Assembly: GCF_017744835.1 (NCBI RefSeq)
Contig: NZ_JAGIAM010000003.1
Location: 620,001 to 684,000 of the forward strand
Reading direction: 5' to 3'
From: Sphingomonas sp.
Lineage (GTDB): Bacteria; Pseudomonadota; Alphaproteobacteria; Sphingomonadales; Sphingomonadaceae
Length of the DNA stretch: 64,000 bases
The translations under genes and the position numbers were made by a program. Position 1 is the first letter of the stretch; every line of letters starts with the position of its first letter. This document shows, piece by piece, positions 43,380-53,218 of this stretch. The notes below the pieces were generated by a model. That model was not told the origin of the DNA and did no database searches. It saw nothing but the letters and a program-made list of their open reading frames with translations.

Positions 43380-44773
43380 TCCGCGACCGCTTCTGGGATA
43401 TGGGAGATCAGCCCATCGGCGATGAACGCCGGTCCCGCAAGCTGCGCCGCGCGCGCGTGGAGCCATGCGGCCGCCGCGGCGGGCGCCAGCCCCTTGCCGC
43501 CCTGCGCCACCTGCGCCGCGAGCAAGCCTGCGAGCACATCGCCCGTCCCGGCGGTCGAGAGCCAGGGCGAGGCGCCGGAAAGCACGCGTACCTCGCCCTT
43601 GGGCGAGGCGATTACCGTGTCGGCGCCCTTGTGGAGGATCGTGGCGCGGGTCGCGGCCGCTGCGGCGAGCGTGCGATCGATCTTGCTCCCCTCGCCGGGG
43701 AACATCCGGTCGAACTCGCCGCCGTGCGGGGTCAACCAGGTCGGCGCGGTGCGCGTGCCGAGCCACTGCGCCGCCCCTTCGCCGAGCAGCGTCAGCGCAT
43801 CGCCGTCAACAACCAGCGGCTTGGGAACGGCGAAGGCAGTGCGGAGAAAGGCCTCCGCGCGGCGGTCTCGGCCGAGTCCGGGACCGAGGACGATAGCGTC
43901 CACCCGGTCCCAGGCGAGAAACTCGGCGAGATCCTCGCTGCTGTGGACTTCGCGGCGGACGAGCGCGTCGGGACCATCGCTCCAGGGTCGATTGCCAGCA
44001 AGCACGACGTAGCCCGCGCCGCCTGCCATTGCCGCACGCGCCGCGAGCCGCGCGGCGCCGGGCATCGCGCCTTCGACCACGGCGACGAGCCCGCGGCTGT
44101 ATTTGTGGCTGTGCGCGCGGGGCCTCGACGACTGCGGTCGCGCGACCGTGCGCCATTGAGTCTCGATCGGAACGCCGATGTCGGTGCGCAGGAGCCGGCC
44201 GCTGCGCTCGAGCCCGGCGTCGAGCAGGTGCCCCGGCTTGAGCGCGCCCAGCGCCAGCGTAGCGGTGATCCCGCGTGGAGCACCGAGGTCCGCGCCGCTA
44301 TCGGCGGCGATGCCTGAAGGGAGATCGATCGCCAGCGCGAAATCGGCGCCCGCGCAAAGCTCGGCGAAGACCGCGGCAAGCCCGCGATCGAGCGGACGCG
44401 CCATGCCCGTGCCGAATAGCCCGTCGACGAGCACCGGGCGCGGACGCGCGGCATAGAGCGAGCTGGTCGGCCCGTCCCATTGCCCCGCCATGCGCGAGGC
44501 GGCACCGGCCTTGGGCTCGCCGACACCCACGAGAGTGACGTCATGGCCCCATTTCTTGAGCAATCGCGCCGCGACATAGGCGTCGCCGCCGTTGTTGCCG
44601 GGCCCAGCGAGCACCAGGATCGGGCGGCCGAACGCGAAGCGGGCAGTCTCGCGCGCGACAGCGGCCCCTGCCCGCTCCATCAGCGAGTCCTGCGACGTGC
44701 CACTACGGAACAGCGCCTGCTCCGCCGCCGCCATCTGCGCCGCAGTGACGATCGGGGCGTCGGAAGGGCTCAT
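43370..44773 (-). CDS. nnrDE: Bifunctional NAD(P)H-hydrate epimerase/dehydratase
   Basis: The 467-aa protein repairs hydrated NAD(P)H. The epimerase domain (~1-210) has LAGPGNNGGDAYVAARLL and LPSGIAAD. The ADP/ATP-dependent dehydratase domain (~220-467) has GPGLGRD, TPHGGEFDRMFPG and the nucleotide-binding AGTGDVLAGLLAA. ATG 44773 overlaps the lipoprotein gene upstream by 4 nt. Fused forms like this are common in bacteria. Confidence 0.92.
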   Translation of the reverse strand: MSPSDAPIVTAAQMAAAEQALFRSGTSQDSLMERAGAAVARETARFAFGRPILVLAGPGNNGGDAYVAARLLKKWGHDVTLVGVGEPKAGAASRMAGQWDGPTSSLYAARPRPVLVDGLFGTGMARPLDRGLAAVFAELCAGADFALAIDLPSGIAADSGADLGAPRGITATLALGALKPGHLLDAGLERSGRLLRTDIGVPIETQWRTVARPQSSRPRAHSHKYSRGLVAVVEGAMPGAARLAARAAMAGGAGYVVLAGNRPWSDGPDALVRREVHSSEDLAEFLAWDRVDAIVLGPGLGRDRRAEAFLRTAFAVPKPLVVDGDALTLLGEGAAQWLGTRTAPTWLTPHGGEFDRMFPGEGSKIDRTLAAAAATRATILHKGADTVIASPKGEVRVLSGASPWLSTAGTGDVLAGLLAAQVAQGGKGLAPAAAAAWLHARAAQLAGPAFIADGLISHIPEAVAECL

Positions 44774-45126
44774 TGCGCGAGGGACAGCCTGTAGCGCGCG
44801 CCGCCGAGCGCGACTTCGACCTTGCCTCCCCCGAGCGGCGTCACCACCGCGGCTTCGGCTCCGTCGGCGGCGCGCAGCTGACCGTCCTGCGTCAGCAGCA
44901 GCCGGCGGAAGCCGCCGTCGGGGTGGCGCAGCGTGAGCCCCGCCCCCTCGCGCTCCACAACGCAGGTTCGCCCGAACGCGGTCTCGCCCGCCGCCGCGCA
45001 TTCGATCCGCTCGGCGGCGTCGGCGGTCGTCGCATTGGCCGGCTCCGCGGCCGCCTCTCGGGACGGCACGCGGTCACAGGCGGCGAGCAGCAGCAATATC
45101 GTGGCGCTAGATGTCCGCGTAGACAT
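44770..45126 (-). CDS. Putative small lipoprotein (118 aa)
   Basis: The N-terminus [17 protein letters not shown] ends in a lipobox. The mature part has a low-complexity Ala/Glu linker and a small beta domain ([33 protein letters not shown]). It overlaps ilvD by 20 bp and nnrDE by 4 bp, so it is embedded in the ilvD-nnrDE transcript. Function unknown. Confidence 0.7.
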   Translation of the reverse strand: MSTRTSSATILLLLAACDRVPSREAAAEPANATTADAAERIECAAAGETAFGRTCVVEREGAGLTLRHPDGGFRRLLLTQDGQLRAADGAEAAVVTPLGGGKVEVALGGARYRLSLAQ

Positions 45127-46828
45127 GGCGTTCGGCGCTGGCTCCCGGGTGCGTCACCGCGCCCTTATAGGCAGGGCCGACATTCTGGGAAAAGCGCCAG
45201 AGGGCGCCGGACTGGTAATCATTGGTGCGCGGCTGCCACTTGGCGCGGCGTTCGGCGAGCACCTCCTCGGGAACGTTGAGGTCGACCGTGCCGGCTTCGG
45301 CGTCGATGCTGATCTCGTCGCCGTCTTCGACCAGCGCGATCGGGCCGCCTTCGGCCGCTTCCGGGCCGACATGGCCGATGCAGAAGCCGCGCGTGCCGCC
45401 CGAGAAGCGGCCGTCGGTGATCAGCGCCACCTTCTCGCCCAACCCCTGACCATAGAGCGCCGCGGTGGTCGCCAGCATCTCGCGCATGCCGGGGCCGCCC
45501 TTGGGCCCTTCGTAGCGGATGACGACGACCGTCCCCTCCTTGATTTCGTTGGCCTCGACCGCGGCGAAGGCGTCTTCCTCGCGCTCGAACACCTTGGCCG
45601 TGCCGGTGAACTGGAGTCGCTTCATCCCTGCGACCTTCACTATCGCGCCGTCGGGCGCCAGCGAGCCGCGCAGGCCGACGACGCCGCCGGTGGGCGTGAT
45701 CGGCGTCTTGGCGTCGTAGATGACCTTCTGGTCGGGGTTCCAGGTGACCTGGTCGATGTTCTCGCCCAGCGTCTTGCCGGTGACGGTCATGCAGTCGAGA
45801 TGCAGGAAGCCCTCGGCGGCGAGAGTCTTCATCAGCATATAGATGCCGCCCGCGTCGTGCATGTCCCTGGCGACATAGCGGCCACCGGGCTTGAGATCGG
45901 CGATGTAGGGCGTGGTCTTGAAGATCTCGGCGACGTCGAACAGGTCGAACTCGATCCCGGCCTCGTTCGCCATCGCCGGCAAATGGAGCGCGCCGTTGGT
46001 CGAACCGCCGGTCGCCGCGACGATGCGTGCGGCATTCTCGAAGGCTTCACGGGTGCAGATGTCGCGCGGACGGATGTTGCGCGCGATCAGCTCCATCACC
46101 TGACGGCCCGCGGCGACCGCGATCTCCTCACGTGATTTGTAAGGAGCTGGCGCCATGTTACTGTTAGGCAAGGACAAACCGATCGCCTCACCCACGCAGG
46201 CCATGGTGTTGGCGGTGTACTGGCCGCCGCATGCGCCGTGTCCCGGGCAGGCCGCCTTCTCGATCTCGGTGACTTCGGAGAGCGGGCATTTGCCGGCGGC
46301 ATAGCGGCCGACGACTTCGAACACGTCGATCACCGTCAGGTCGCGGTCGTGCCAGCGGCCGGGCAGGATCGAGCCGCCATAGACGAATATCGAAGGCACG
46401 TTGAGGCGGAGCATCGCCATCATCATGCCGGGGAGCGACTTGTCGCAGCCCGCGAAGGTGACGAGCGCGTCATAGCAATGGCCGCGGACGCTGAGCTCGA
46501 CCGAATCGGCGATGACTTCGCGGCTGACCAGCGAGGACTTCATGCCCTGATGGCCCATCGCGATACCGTCGGTCACGGTGATCGTGTTGAAGCGGCGCGG
46601 CATGCCGCCGGCCTCGTTCACGCCGGTGCGGCACCAGTCAGCCTGCATGTCGAGCGTGGTGTTGCAGGGCGCACTGTCGTTGCCCGCCGAGGCGATGCCG
46701 ACGAACGGCCGGGCGATCTCCTCTTCGGTGAGGCCCATGGCGTAGTAATAGCTGCGGTGCGGAGCGCTCTCGACGCCGACCGAGACGTGGCGGCTGGGGA
46801 GCTTGGATTTGTCAAAGCGATTGGTCAT
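45107..46828 (-). CDS. ilvD: Dihydroxy-acid dehydratase
   Basis: The 573-aa Fe-S enzyme dehydrates dihydroxy-acids in valine, leucine and isoleucine synthesis. Signatures include [44 protein letters not shown] and [23 protein letters not shown] 46828 ([14 protein letters not shown]) is the family start. Codons for residues 217-236 are almost all non-preferred for this genome (GGT, TTG, CCT, AGT, CCA, GCT, AAA, TCA, CGT), and the 60 bases are 50% G+C. Confidence 0.95.
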   Translation of the reverse strand: MTNRFDKSKLPSRHVSVGVESAPHRSYYYAMGLTEEEIARPFVGIASAGNDSAPCNTTLDMQADWCRTGVNEAGGMPRRFNTITVTDGIAMGHQGMKSSLVSREVIADSVELSVRGHCYDALVTFAGCDKSLPGMMMAMLRLNVPSIFVYGGSILPGRWHDRDLTVIDVFEVVGRYAAGKCPLSEVTEIEKAACPGHGACGGQYTANTMACVGEAIGLSLPNSNMAPAPYKSREEIAVAAGRQVMELIARNIRPRDICTREAFENAARIVAATGGSTNGALHLPAMANEAGIEFDLFDVAEIFKTTPYIADLKPGGRYVARDMHDAGGIYMLMKTLAAEGFLHLDCMTVTGKTLGENIDQVTWNPDQKVIYDAKTPITPTGGVVGLRGSLAPDGAIVKVAGMKRLQFTGTAKVFEREEDAFAAVEANEIKEGTVVVIRYEGPKGGPGMREMLATTAALYGQGLGEKVALITDGRFSGGTRGFCIGHVGPEAAEGGPIALVEDGDEISIDAEAGTVDLNVPEEVLAERRAKWQPRTNDYQSGALWRFSQNVGPAYKGAVTHPGASAERHVYADI

Positions 46829-46857
46829 GGCGCGACAGGCCATTGCGCAAACAAGCG

Positions 46858-47574
46858 CTACGACGCAAGACTATTGCGCAAAAATTCTGCCAAGCCAGCG
46901 AGGATGTCAGTCCAGCGCGCGACGCCCGCGGTATCGCGAATGAGATCGTTGCGGACCTCGATCGCAGCCGAGGGAATGCCGTTCGCCTCGGCATGACGGT
47001 TGAGCGTCGCGTTGAGCAGCCGCCCCGAATAGGGCTCGTTGTCGCCGGTCTCGATGCCCCGCGCGCGGAAATAGTCGATCGCAGGCGCCGCGGCGCGGGC
47101 ATCGCGATTGTAGAGCACGCCGACATGCCAGGGACGATCGGTGCCGCCATGCTCGAGGCACGGCGTGAAGCTGTGGATCGACAGGATCAGCCGCGGCCGT
47201 TGCGCGCGAATCCGCGACGCGAGCAGGCGGTGATAGGGCGCGTGGAAGCGCGCGATCCGCGCCTCCCGGTCGACGGGATCGTTCCCGGGGATCGCATGCC
47301 CGTCGCTGCGGTGGGGAATCAGGCCGACATGATCGGGCTCGCGGTGCAGGTCGATCACCAGCCGCGAGACGGTGGCGAGGATCGCGGGTGCGTCGAGCCG
47401 CTCGGCGAGGCTGCGCGTGAGCGGCCCGGCGCCGATGTCGACGCCGATGTGAAGATCGAACAGCTCGGGCGCCACGCCCAAGTCGATATCGGGCGGGACC
47501 CTATTTGAGGCGTGATCGCAGAGAAACAATATATCCCGCTGCTTTCCCTCGATTATCTCGGCAGGTGCGTTCAT
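46858..47574 (-). CDS. N-formylglutamate amidohydrolase family protein
   Basis: The 238-aa protein has the family motifs [43 protein letters not shown] and [10 protein letters not shown]. The zinc hydrolase family frees formate from N-formylglutamate in histidine breakdown or acts on related N-acyl amino acids. It is not in a hut cluster here; it is coupled by a 4-nt overlap to an enoyl-CoA hydratase upstream. Confidence 0.85.
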   Translation of the reverse strand: MNAPAEIIEGKQRDILFLCDHASNRVPPDIDLGVAPELFDLHIGVDIGAGPLTRSLAERLDAPAILATVSRLVIDLHREPDHVGLIPHRSDGHAIPGNDPVDREARIARFHAPYHRLLASRIRAQRPRLILSIHSFTPCLEHGGTDRPWHVGVLYNRDARAAAPAIDYFRARGIETGDNEPYSGRLLNATLNRHAEANGIPSAAIEVRNDLIRDTAGVARWTDILAGLAEFLRNSLAS

Positions 47575-48308
47575 TTGTAATCGGGTTTCCGGCGCTCGCG
47601 GAAGGCGCGGAGCCCCTCGGCGAATTCGGCGCCGCCGAAGGCATCCTCGAAGGCGGCATCGAGCCCCTGCCGGCCTGCGAGCGTGCGCTTGAGCAAGCGC
47701 ACCGCACCCGGCGCGTTCGCGGCAATCGTCGCCGCGATCGAGGCAGCCATCTCGCCGGCATCGCTGGCGCGCAGCTCGACCAGGCCGATGCGCCGCGCTT
47801 CCTCGGCACCGAGCCGATCGCCGGTGAAGAGCATGAGCGCGGCCATCCCCTTCCCCACTTGCGCCGACAGCCGCGCGACATCCTGCTCGGGATAGCCGAG
47901 GCCGAGCCGCGCGGGCGGCGTCGCGAATTCGGCACCGTCGCCCGCGATACGCACATCGGCCGCGAGCGCGAGCGCCACCGCGGCACCAAAGCAGCCGCCG
48001 TCGATCGCAGCGATCACCGGGACGGGCAGCGCGGCAATCGCCTCGATCGCCTCGCGCATCGCCATGCGGAAATGCGGACGCAGCGCGGCCTCGGCCTGGA
48101 GCTGCTCGAACTCGCGCACGTCGGCGCCGGCCGAGAAGATGCCGGGCACGGCGGACTTGAGGATCACTACGCGCGCCGCGCCCCACGCTCGGACGGCCTC
48201 GGAGAGCGCTTCCCAGGCCGCGATCGGCAGCGCGTTCTTCGCCTCGGCGCGCGCAAGGCTGATCGTGGCGACGAAGCCGTCATGCTGGACGCGGATCATC
48301 GCACTCAT
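47571..48308 (-). CDS. Enoyl-CoA hydratase/isomerase family protein
   Basis: The 245-aa crotonase-fold protein has the CoA/oxyanion regions SAGADVREFEQL and AIDGGCFGAAVALALAADVRIA, and EFATPPARLGLGYPEQD. In true hydratases the two catalytic Glu sit in 'FxGGGxE' and 'PE' type positions; only one clear acidic equivalent is seen, so the reaction is uncertain. ATG 48308 overlaps the ispE stop, and its stop overlaps the next gene. Confidence 0.85.
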   Translation of the reverse strand: MSAMIRVQHDGFVATISLARAEAKNALPIAAWEALSEAVRAWGAARVVILKSAVPGIFSAGADVREFEQLQAEAALRPHFRMAMREAIEAIAALPVPVIAAIDGGCFGAAVALALAADVRIAGDGAEFATPPARLGLGYPEQDVARLSAQVGKGMAALMLFTGDRLGAEEARRIGLVELRASDAGEMAASIAATIAANAPGAVRLLKRTLAGRQGLDAAFEDAFGGAEFAEGLRAFRERRKPDYK

Positions 48309-49126
48309 GCGAGGCTGGTCCCGGCGACCCACCAGCCTGGCCTTGCCAGGGCGGAGGCAGCGGCGGCGCGTGCCTCAACGCTGTCGAAGAGGGCGAAGCA
48401 GGTCGCCCCCGATCCCGACATGCGCGCGAGCCGGACGCCGGGCCGGGCGCCGAGCGCCGCGAGGACTTCGCCGATCACCGGAGCGATGGCCAGCGCGGGG
48501 GCTTCCAGGTCGTTGCGGCCGGCGAGCGCCACGTCGAGCAGCGGCCCCTCGCCGATCGGGCCGCGATCCCCGCCGTCCCAGCGTCGAAACACGTCGGCGG
48601 TCGACACCGCGACGCCAGGGTTAACCAGCAGCACGGGCATGCCGGGCAGCCCCTCGATCGGCTCGAGCCGCTCGCCCCTGCCGCGGCCGATCGCAGTGGT
48701 GCCGAGCAGGCAGGCGGGGACGTCAGATCCCAACCCAGCGGCGATGGCGAAGAGGCGCGGGTCGTGCAGGTCGGCGTCATGAAGCCGCGCCAGCGCGCGC
48801 AGCGTCGCCGCCGCATCGGCCGATCCGCCGCCGATCCCGGAGGCTATGGGCAGGTGCTTCTCCAGCAGGATCGCGTGCGCGCCGCCGCCGAAAGTCTCCA
48901 CGAACCGCTGCTCGGCGCGGGTTACCAGATTGTCGCCCTCGGCAGCCAGAGCACCGGCAAAGGGGCCGCTCAGCGCAAAGGCCGGCTCCGGCGCAGCCGC
49001 GACATGGACCAGATCGCCATGCTCGACGAAGGCGAACAGCGTCTCCAGCTCGTGATAGCCGTCGGGACGGCGCGCCCGGACATGGAGCGCAAGGTTGAGC
49101 TTGGCGCGGGCAGGCTCGACGATCAT
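48305..49126 (-). CDS. ispE: 4-diphosphocytidyl-2-C-methyl-D-erythritol kinase
   Basis: The 273-aa GHMP kinase acts in the MEP isoprenoid pathway. The substrate lysine motif AKLNLALHV, RPDGYHELETLF, the ATP loop PIASGIGGGSADAAATLRAL and the C-terminal MSGSGATCFALF are intact. Its start overlaps the upstream TPR gene by four bases. Confidence 0.95.
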   Translation of the reverse strand: MIVEPARAKLNLALHVRARRPDGYHELETLFAFVEHGDLVHVAAAPEPAFALSGPFAGALAAEGDNLVTRAEQRFVETFGGGAHAILLEKHLPIASGIGGGSADAAATLRALARLHDADLHDPRLFAIAAGLGSDVPACLLGTTAIGRGRGERLEPIEGLPGMPVLLVNPGVAVSTADVFRRWDGGDRGPIGEGPLLDVALAGRNDLEAPALAIAPVIGEVLAALGARPGVRLARMSGSGATCFALFDSVEARAAAASALARPGWWVAGTSLA

Positions 49127-50712
49127 GGCCGCGCCTCCGCGCCGCCCGCGAGCTTGGCCTGGAGGCGGGCCGCGGCGTCGCCTTCGGCCTGAACCGCGGC
49201 GGCGCGCCAGGCATAGCGCGCCTCGTAATGGCGCCCGAGCCGCCAATAAACGTCGCCGAGATGTTCGTTCGCCCGCGCGCCGGCGGGGTCACCCTGCACC
49301 GCCCGCTCGAGCAGTGGCAGAGCGCGCGCTGCGTCGCCGCGCTGGAAATAGGCCCAGGCGAGCGAATCGGCGACGTGCGGGTCTTCGGGCTCGACCCTGG
49401 CAGCGCGCTCCAGCAGCGTCTGGGCCTCCACGAGATCGCCGCCGCGCTCGATTTCGGCGGTGCCCAGATAGCTGAGCGCATCGGCCTGATCGGGGCCCAG
49501 CGCGACTGCCCGGCGAAGCGCCGCGCGCGCATCCTCCCACTGGCCCGAGCGGTCGAGCGCGCGACCCTGGAGATAGTGAAGCCGCCATTCCGAGCCGTCG
49601 CCGCTGCGGGCGAGCGCCGCGGCATAGGCCCGCGCCGCACCGGCCTGGTCCCCACTCTCGGCCAGCACGTCGCCATAGGTTTCGAAGTCGTCGCGCGTCG
49701 CGCCGCGCCTTTCCGCCAGCGCACGGGCACGCTCGAGCGCTTCGGGAAGCCGGCCGGCGCTGCGCAGCGCCGCGATCTCGACTGCTCCCGCGGCGTGCGA
49801 TGCGGCGCTCTTGCGATCGACAGCCGCGAGCTCCGCGAGCGCGAGCGCGCTGGATCCGTGGACGGAGAGCGCGCTGGCGAGATGCAGCCGGGCGCGATCC
49901 TCTTCGGGATCGAGCAGCAACGCGGCGCGGGCCAGCACGATCGAAAGATCGGCCATGTCCTCCTCGCCGATCTCGGCTGCGAGATCGAGGAACAGCCGGG
50001 CGGCGCCGAACGATGCGCCGGGTTTGGCGCCCTTTACCAGCCGCTTGGCCCAGGCGCCTTCCCCCGCAGCGTCGAGCAGCTTGCGCGCCGCCTTCCGATC
50101 GCCGGTGCGTGCGAGCAGCTGGGCAGCGTCGATGCGCAGGTCCGCCGCGTCACCGGTGGCGAGCAGCGGCGCGAGCGCGACCAGTGCCTCGTCGCGCCGA
50201 TGCGCGGCGATCAGCAGGAGCGCGCGGTGGCGCGCGGTGTAGCGCCGGGCGAGCGCATTGGGCGGCTCGGCATCGAGCTGGGCGACGGCATCCTCGCCGC
50301 GGTCGAAGGCGAGCCAGGCGCGCAGGGGGGGCGCGAGAAAGTCGAACGGCCCGTGGGCGATCCGGTCCACCGCCCGGCCCGCGCCTGCCGCGTCGCCGGC
50401 ACGCAGCGCCAGCCCGAGCGCGAGAATGGCGGTGTCGGGCGGCGCGTTGCCGGCACGCACGAGCACGGCGGCGGAACGCGAGGCGAGCGTATAGTCCCCC
50501 GCCGCGAGCGCCTGGCGATAGGCGCGGCGCGCGATCACCGCGTCGTCGGGCGCGGCGGCGAGCGCCTGGGCATAGCCGGCGGCGGCGAGATCGGCCGCGC
50601 CCTCCGCATCGGCAGCCCGGGCGCGAACGAAGATGGCCGGATCGCCCGGCACCTGCGCGGCCGCGGGCAGCGCCGCGGCGAGCGCCAGCGCCAGGCTACA
50701 TGTTCGGATAAT
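49123..50712 (-). CDS. Exported TPR-repeat protein (~530 aa), start uncertain
   Basis: The protein is nearly all TPR-type helical hairpins (for example LDRSGQWEDARAALRRAVAL and LLERAARVEPEDPHVADSLA), preceded by a signal peptide (SLALALAAALPAAAQ). No ATG, GTG or TTG lies just before the signal sequence in this frame. Candidates are ATT 50712 or ATC 50709, or an ATG ~115-135 bp inside ETF-QO that would give a poor N-terminal extension. The 5' end is therefore approximate. The end overlaps ispE by 4 nt. A periplasmic assembly role is plausible. Confidence 0.75.
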   Translation of the reverse strand: MIRTCSLALALAAALPAAAQVPGDPAIFVRARAADAEGAADLAAAGYAQALAAAPDDAVIARRAYRQALAAGDYTLASRSAAVLVRAGNAPPDTAILALGLALRAGDAAGAGRAVDRIAHGPFDFLAPPLRAWLAFDRGEDAVAQLDAEPPNALARRYTARHRALLLIAAHRRDEALVALAPLLATGDAADLRIDAAQLLARTGDRKAARKLLDAAGEGAWAKRLVKGAKPGASFGAARLFLDLAAEIGEEDMADLSIVLARAALLLDPEEDRARLHLASALSVHGSSALALAELAAVDRKSAASHAAGAVEIAALRSAGRLPEALERARALAERRGATRDDFETYGDVLAESGDQAGAARAYAAALARSGDGSEWRLHYLQGRALDRSGQWEDARAALRRAVALGPDQADALSYLGTAEIERGGDLVEAQTLLERAARVEPEDPHVADSLAWAYFQRGDAARALPLLERAVQGDPAGARANEHLGDVYWRLGRHYEARYAWRAAAVQAEGDAAARLQAKLAGGAEARP

Positions 50713-52351
50713 TGGGGCCGCCGCCGCCTTCGGGGACCACCCAGTTGATGTTCTGTGTGGGATCCTTGATGTCGCAGGTCTTGCAGTGCACGCAATTCTG
50801 CGCGTTGATCTGGAACCGCAGATCATCGCCTTCCCCCACGACTTCATACACGCCGGCCGGACAGTAGCGCTGCGCCGGCTCCGCGTACACCGGCAGATTA
50901 TAGTGGATCGGAATGTCCGGATCTTTGAGCGTGAGATGGACCGGCTGATCCTCCTCGTGATTGGTGTTCGAGACGAACACCGAGGAGAGCCGGTCGAAGG
51001 TCAGCACCCCGTCGGGCTTGGGATATTCGATCGGTCGCGCTTCGCTGGCGTGCAGCAGGCTCTCATGGTCGGGATGGTGCTTCATCGTGAAGGGCCAGCG
51101 CAGGCCGATCAGCTCCATCCACATCGCGACGCCCGAGAACAGCGTGCCCCAGGTATCGCCGAACTTCTTGACCAGCGGAACGACGTTGCGGACGCCGCGC
51201 AACTCCTTCTCGACCCAGCTCGACCGATAGGCATCGGTATAGGCAGTGAGCTCGTCGCTGGTGCGCCCGGCCTGCACCGCCGCGAAGGCGGCCTCGGCGG
51301 CCATCATGCCGCTCTTCATCGCGGTGTGGGTGCCCTTGATGCGGGGCACGTTGAGGAAGCCGGCGGTGTCGCCGATCAGCACCGCGCCCGGCATCGTCAG
51401 CCTGGGCACCGACTGCCAGCCGCCGTCCGAGATCGCGCGCGCGCCGTAGGAGACGCGCTTGCCGCCCTGCAGGATCTCGGCGATCGCCGGATGGGTCTTC
51501 CAGCGCTGCATCTCGTGGAAGGGCGAGAGATAGGGATTCTTGTAGTTGAGCCAGACGACGAAGCCGAGCGCGACCTGGCCGTCGGCCTGGTGGTAGAGGA
51601 AGCCGCCGCCATTGGACTCGCCTTCCTTGAGCGGCCAGCCCTGGGTGTGGATCACGCGGCCGGGCACGTGCTTGGCGGGATCGATGTCCCACAGCTCCTT
51701 GATGCCGATGCCATAGACCTGCGGCTGCGCGTCGCGGCACAGGTCGAACTGGCGCTGGAGCTGCTTGGACAGGTGCCCGCGCACGCCTTCCGCGAAGAAC
51801 GTGTATTTGGCGTGGAGCTCGAGCCCGGGCTGGTAATCGGGCTTGTGCGTGCCGTCGCGCGCCACGCCCATGTCGCCGGTCGCCACGCCCTTCACGCTGC
51901 CGTCGTCATTGTAGAGGATCTCGGCGGCGGCGAAGCCAGGGAAGATCTCGACGCCCAGCTCCTGCGCCTTGTCGGCCAGCCAGCGGCAGAGGTTGCCGAG
52001 GCTGCCGGTATAGGTGCCCTTGTTGTGCAGATAGGGAGGCGTCAGGAATTCGGGGAAGCTGGCCTTGCCCTTGGCGCTCAGCATCCAATGGTGGTTCTCG
52101 GTCACCGGCGTGCGCGCGAGCGGGCAGCCGTCCTCGCGCCAGTTCGGCAGGAGCTCGTCGAGCGCGCGCGGATCGATCACGGCGCCCGAAAGAATGTGCG
52201 CGCCGACTTCGGAGCCCTTCTCGAGGATGCAGACCGACAATTCCTGGCCGGCATCGCCCGCGAGCTGCTTCAATCGGATCGCGGCGGAGAGGCCCGCGGG
52301 GCCCGCGCCGACGATCACGACGTCATAGGGCATGGACTCTCGTTCGCTCAT
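50696..52351 (-). CDS. Electron transfer flavoprotein-ubiquinone oxidoreductase
   Basis: The 551-aa inner-membrane protein passes electrons from ETF to ubiquinone, serving acyl-CoA dehydrogenases such as the one at 16-18 kb. The FAD motif VVIVGAGPAGLSAAIRLKQL is at the N-terminus, FAEGVRGHLSKQL and GDTAGFLNVPRIKGTHTAM in the middle. The 4Fe-4S ligands are CPAGVYE and NCVHCKTCDIKDPTQNI at the C-terminus. No ETF alpha or beta genes adjoin it. Confidence 0.94.
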   Translation of the reverse strand: MSERESMPYDVVIVGAGPAGLSAAIRLKQLAGDAGQELSVCILEKGSEVGAHILSGAVIDPRALDELLPNWREDGCPLARTPVTENHHWMLSAKGKASFPEFLTPPYLHNKGTYTGSLGNLCRWLADKAQELGVEIFPGFAAAEILYNDDGSVKGVATGDMGVARDGTHKPDYQPGLELHAKYTFFAEGVRGHLSKQLQRQFDLCRDAQPQVYGIGIKELWDIDPAKHVPGRVIHTQGWPLKEGESNGGGFLYHQADGQVALGFVVWLNYKNPYLSPFHEMQRWKTHPAIAEILQGGKRVSYGARAISDGGWQSVPRLTMPGAVLIGDTAGFLNVPRIKGTHTAMKSGMMAAEAAFAAVQAGRTSDELTAYTDAYRSSWVEKELRGVRNVVPLVKKFGDTWGTLFSGVAMWMELIGLRWPFTMKHHPDHESLLHASEARPIEYPKPDGVLTFDRLSSVFVSNTNHEEDQPVHLTLKDPDIPIHYNLPVYAEPAQRYCPAGVYEVVGEGDDLRFQINAQNCVHCKTCDIKDPTQNINWVVPEGGGGPNYPNM

Positions 52352-52481
52352 CCTCTTAATCCCTTGCGAGTCTCTTCGGCGGACGTAGCGTCGCGCCTGT
52401 CATCGTGCTCCGGCAACGTCCTGTCCATCTGTCGATGAAGGCAGATTGACCGCGGCGTCAACTAGGATTCAAATATCGGGT

Positions 52482-53216
52482 ATGGGGGCGGAACCGCTAC
52501 AGGATTGGCACAAGACGCTGGCGAGCGCACTCGAATGGTGGCGCGATGCGGGTGTCGACATGCTCGTGGAGGACGAGGCGCGCGACTGGACCGCGCGCCC
52601 GGCGCCGCGCCCCGAGAGCGTTGCCGCCGCTCCGGCTTCCGCGGTACCGCAGCCCCAGGCTCCGGAAGCGCTGCCCGATACGCTCGAGGCGTTCGTCGCC
52701 TGGCGGATGAGCGACGCCGCGCCAGAGGCGCAGTGGATGACGTCGCGCGTGCCGTCGGCGGGTCCCGCCGATGCCGAATGGACCGTGCTGGTCGACATGC
52801 CGGAGGCTGAAGACAGCGACACGCTGATGAGCGGTCCGGCGGGACGGCTTCTCGACCGGATGCTGCTGGCAGTGGGGCTGAGCCGCGCGAACGTCCATCT
52901 CGCATCGCTCGCCGTGGCGCGGCCGGTGACCGGCCAGATCGGCGCGGACGAAGGTCCCCGACTGGTCGAGCTGGCGCGCCACCATCTTTCGCTGGTGAAG
53001 CCGAAAAAGCTGCTGCTGCTCGGCCAAGCGGCGAGCCGTGCCGTTCCCGAGACGGGTGGCAGCTTCACGGGCAAAACCCTAATCGTCGTAAACCACTTTG
53101 GCCCAGATTGTGCGGTAGTAGCCACTCATCACCCACGCTTCCTGCTCGAACGCCCGGCGTTCAAGAGCGAGGCCTGGAGACACCTGCTGCTGTTGCACCG
53201 GGGGGACACGGTTTGA
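52482..53216 (+). CDS. Uracil-DNA glycosylase superfamily protein lacking Fe-S cysteines
   Basis: The 244-aa protein resembles the C-terminal region of family 4 UDGs: PEAEDSDTLMSGPAGRLLDRMLLAVGL spacing, VHLASLAVARPV, KKLLLLGQAASRAV and THHPRFLLERP (the HPS-type motif). Family 4 enzymes carry four Fe-S Cys; only one Cys is present here, so the cluster is absent. A TTG at 52446 is an alternative start. Its stop lies 2 bp before the lytic transglycosylase start. Confidence 0.7.
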   Translation: MGAEPLQDWHKTLASALEWWRDAGVDMLVEDEARDWTARPAPRPESVAAAPASAVPQPQAPEALPDTLEAFVAWRMSDAAPEAQWMTSRVPSAGPADAEWTVLVDMPEAEDSDTLMSGPAGRLLDRMLLAVGLSRANVHLASLAVARPVTGQIGADEGPRLVELARHHLSLVKPKKLLLLGQAASRAVPETGGSFTGKTLIVVNHFGPDCAVVATHHPRFLLERPAFKSEAWRHLLLLHRGDTV

Positions 53217-53218
53217 CG

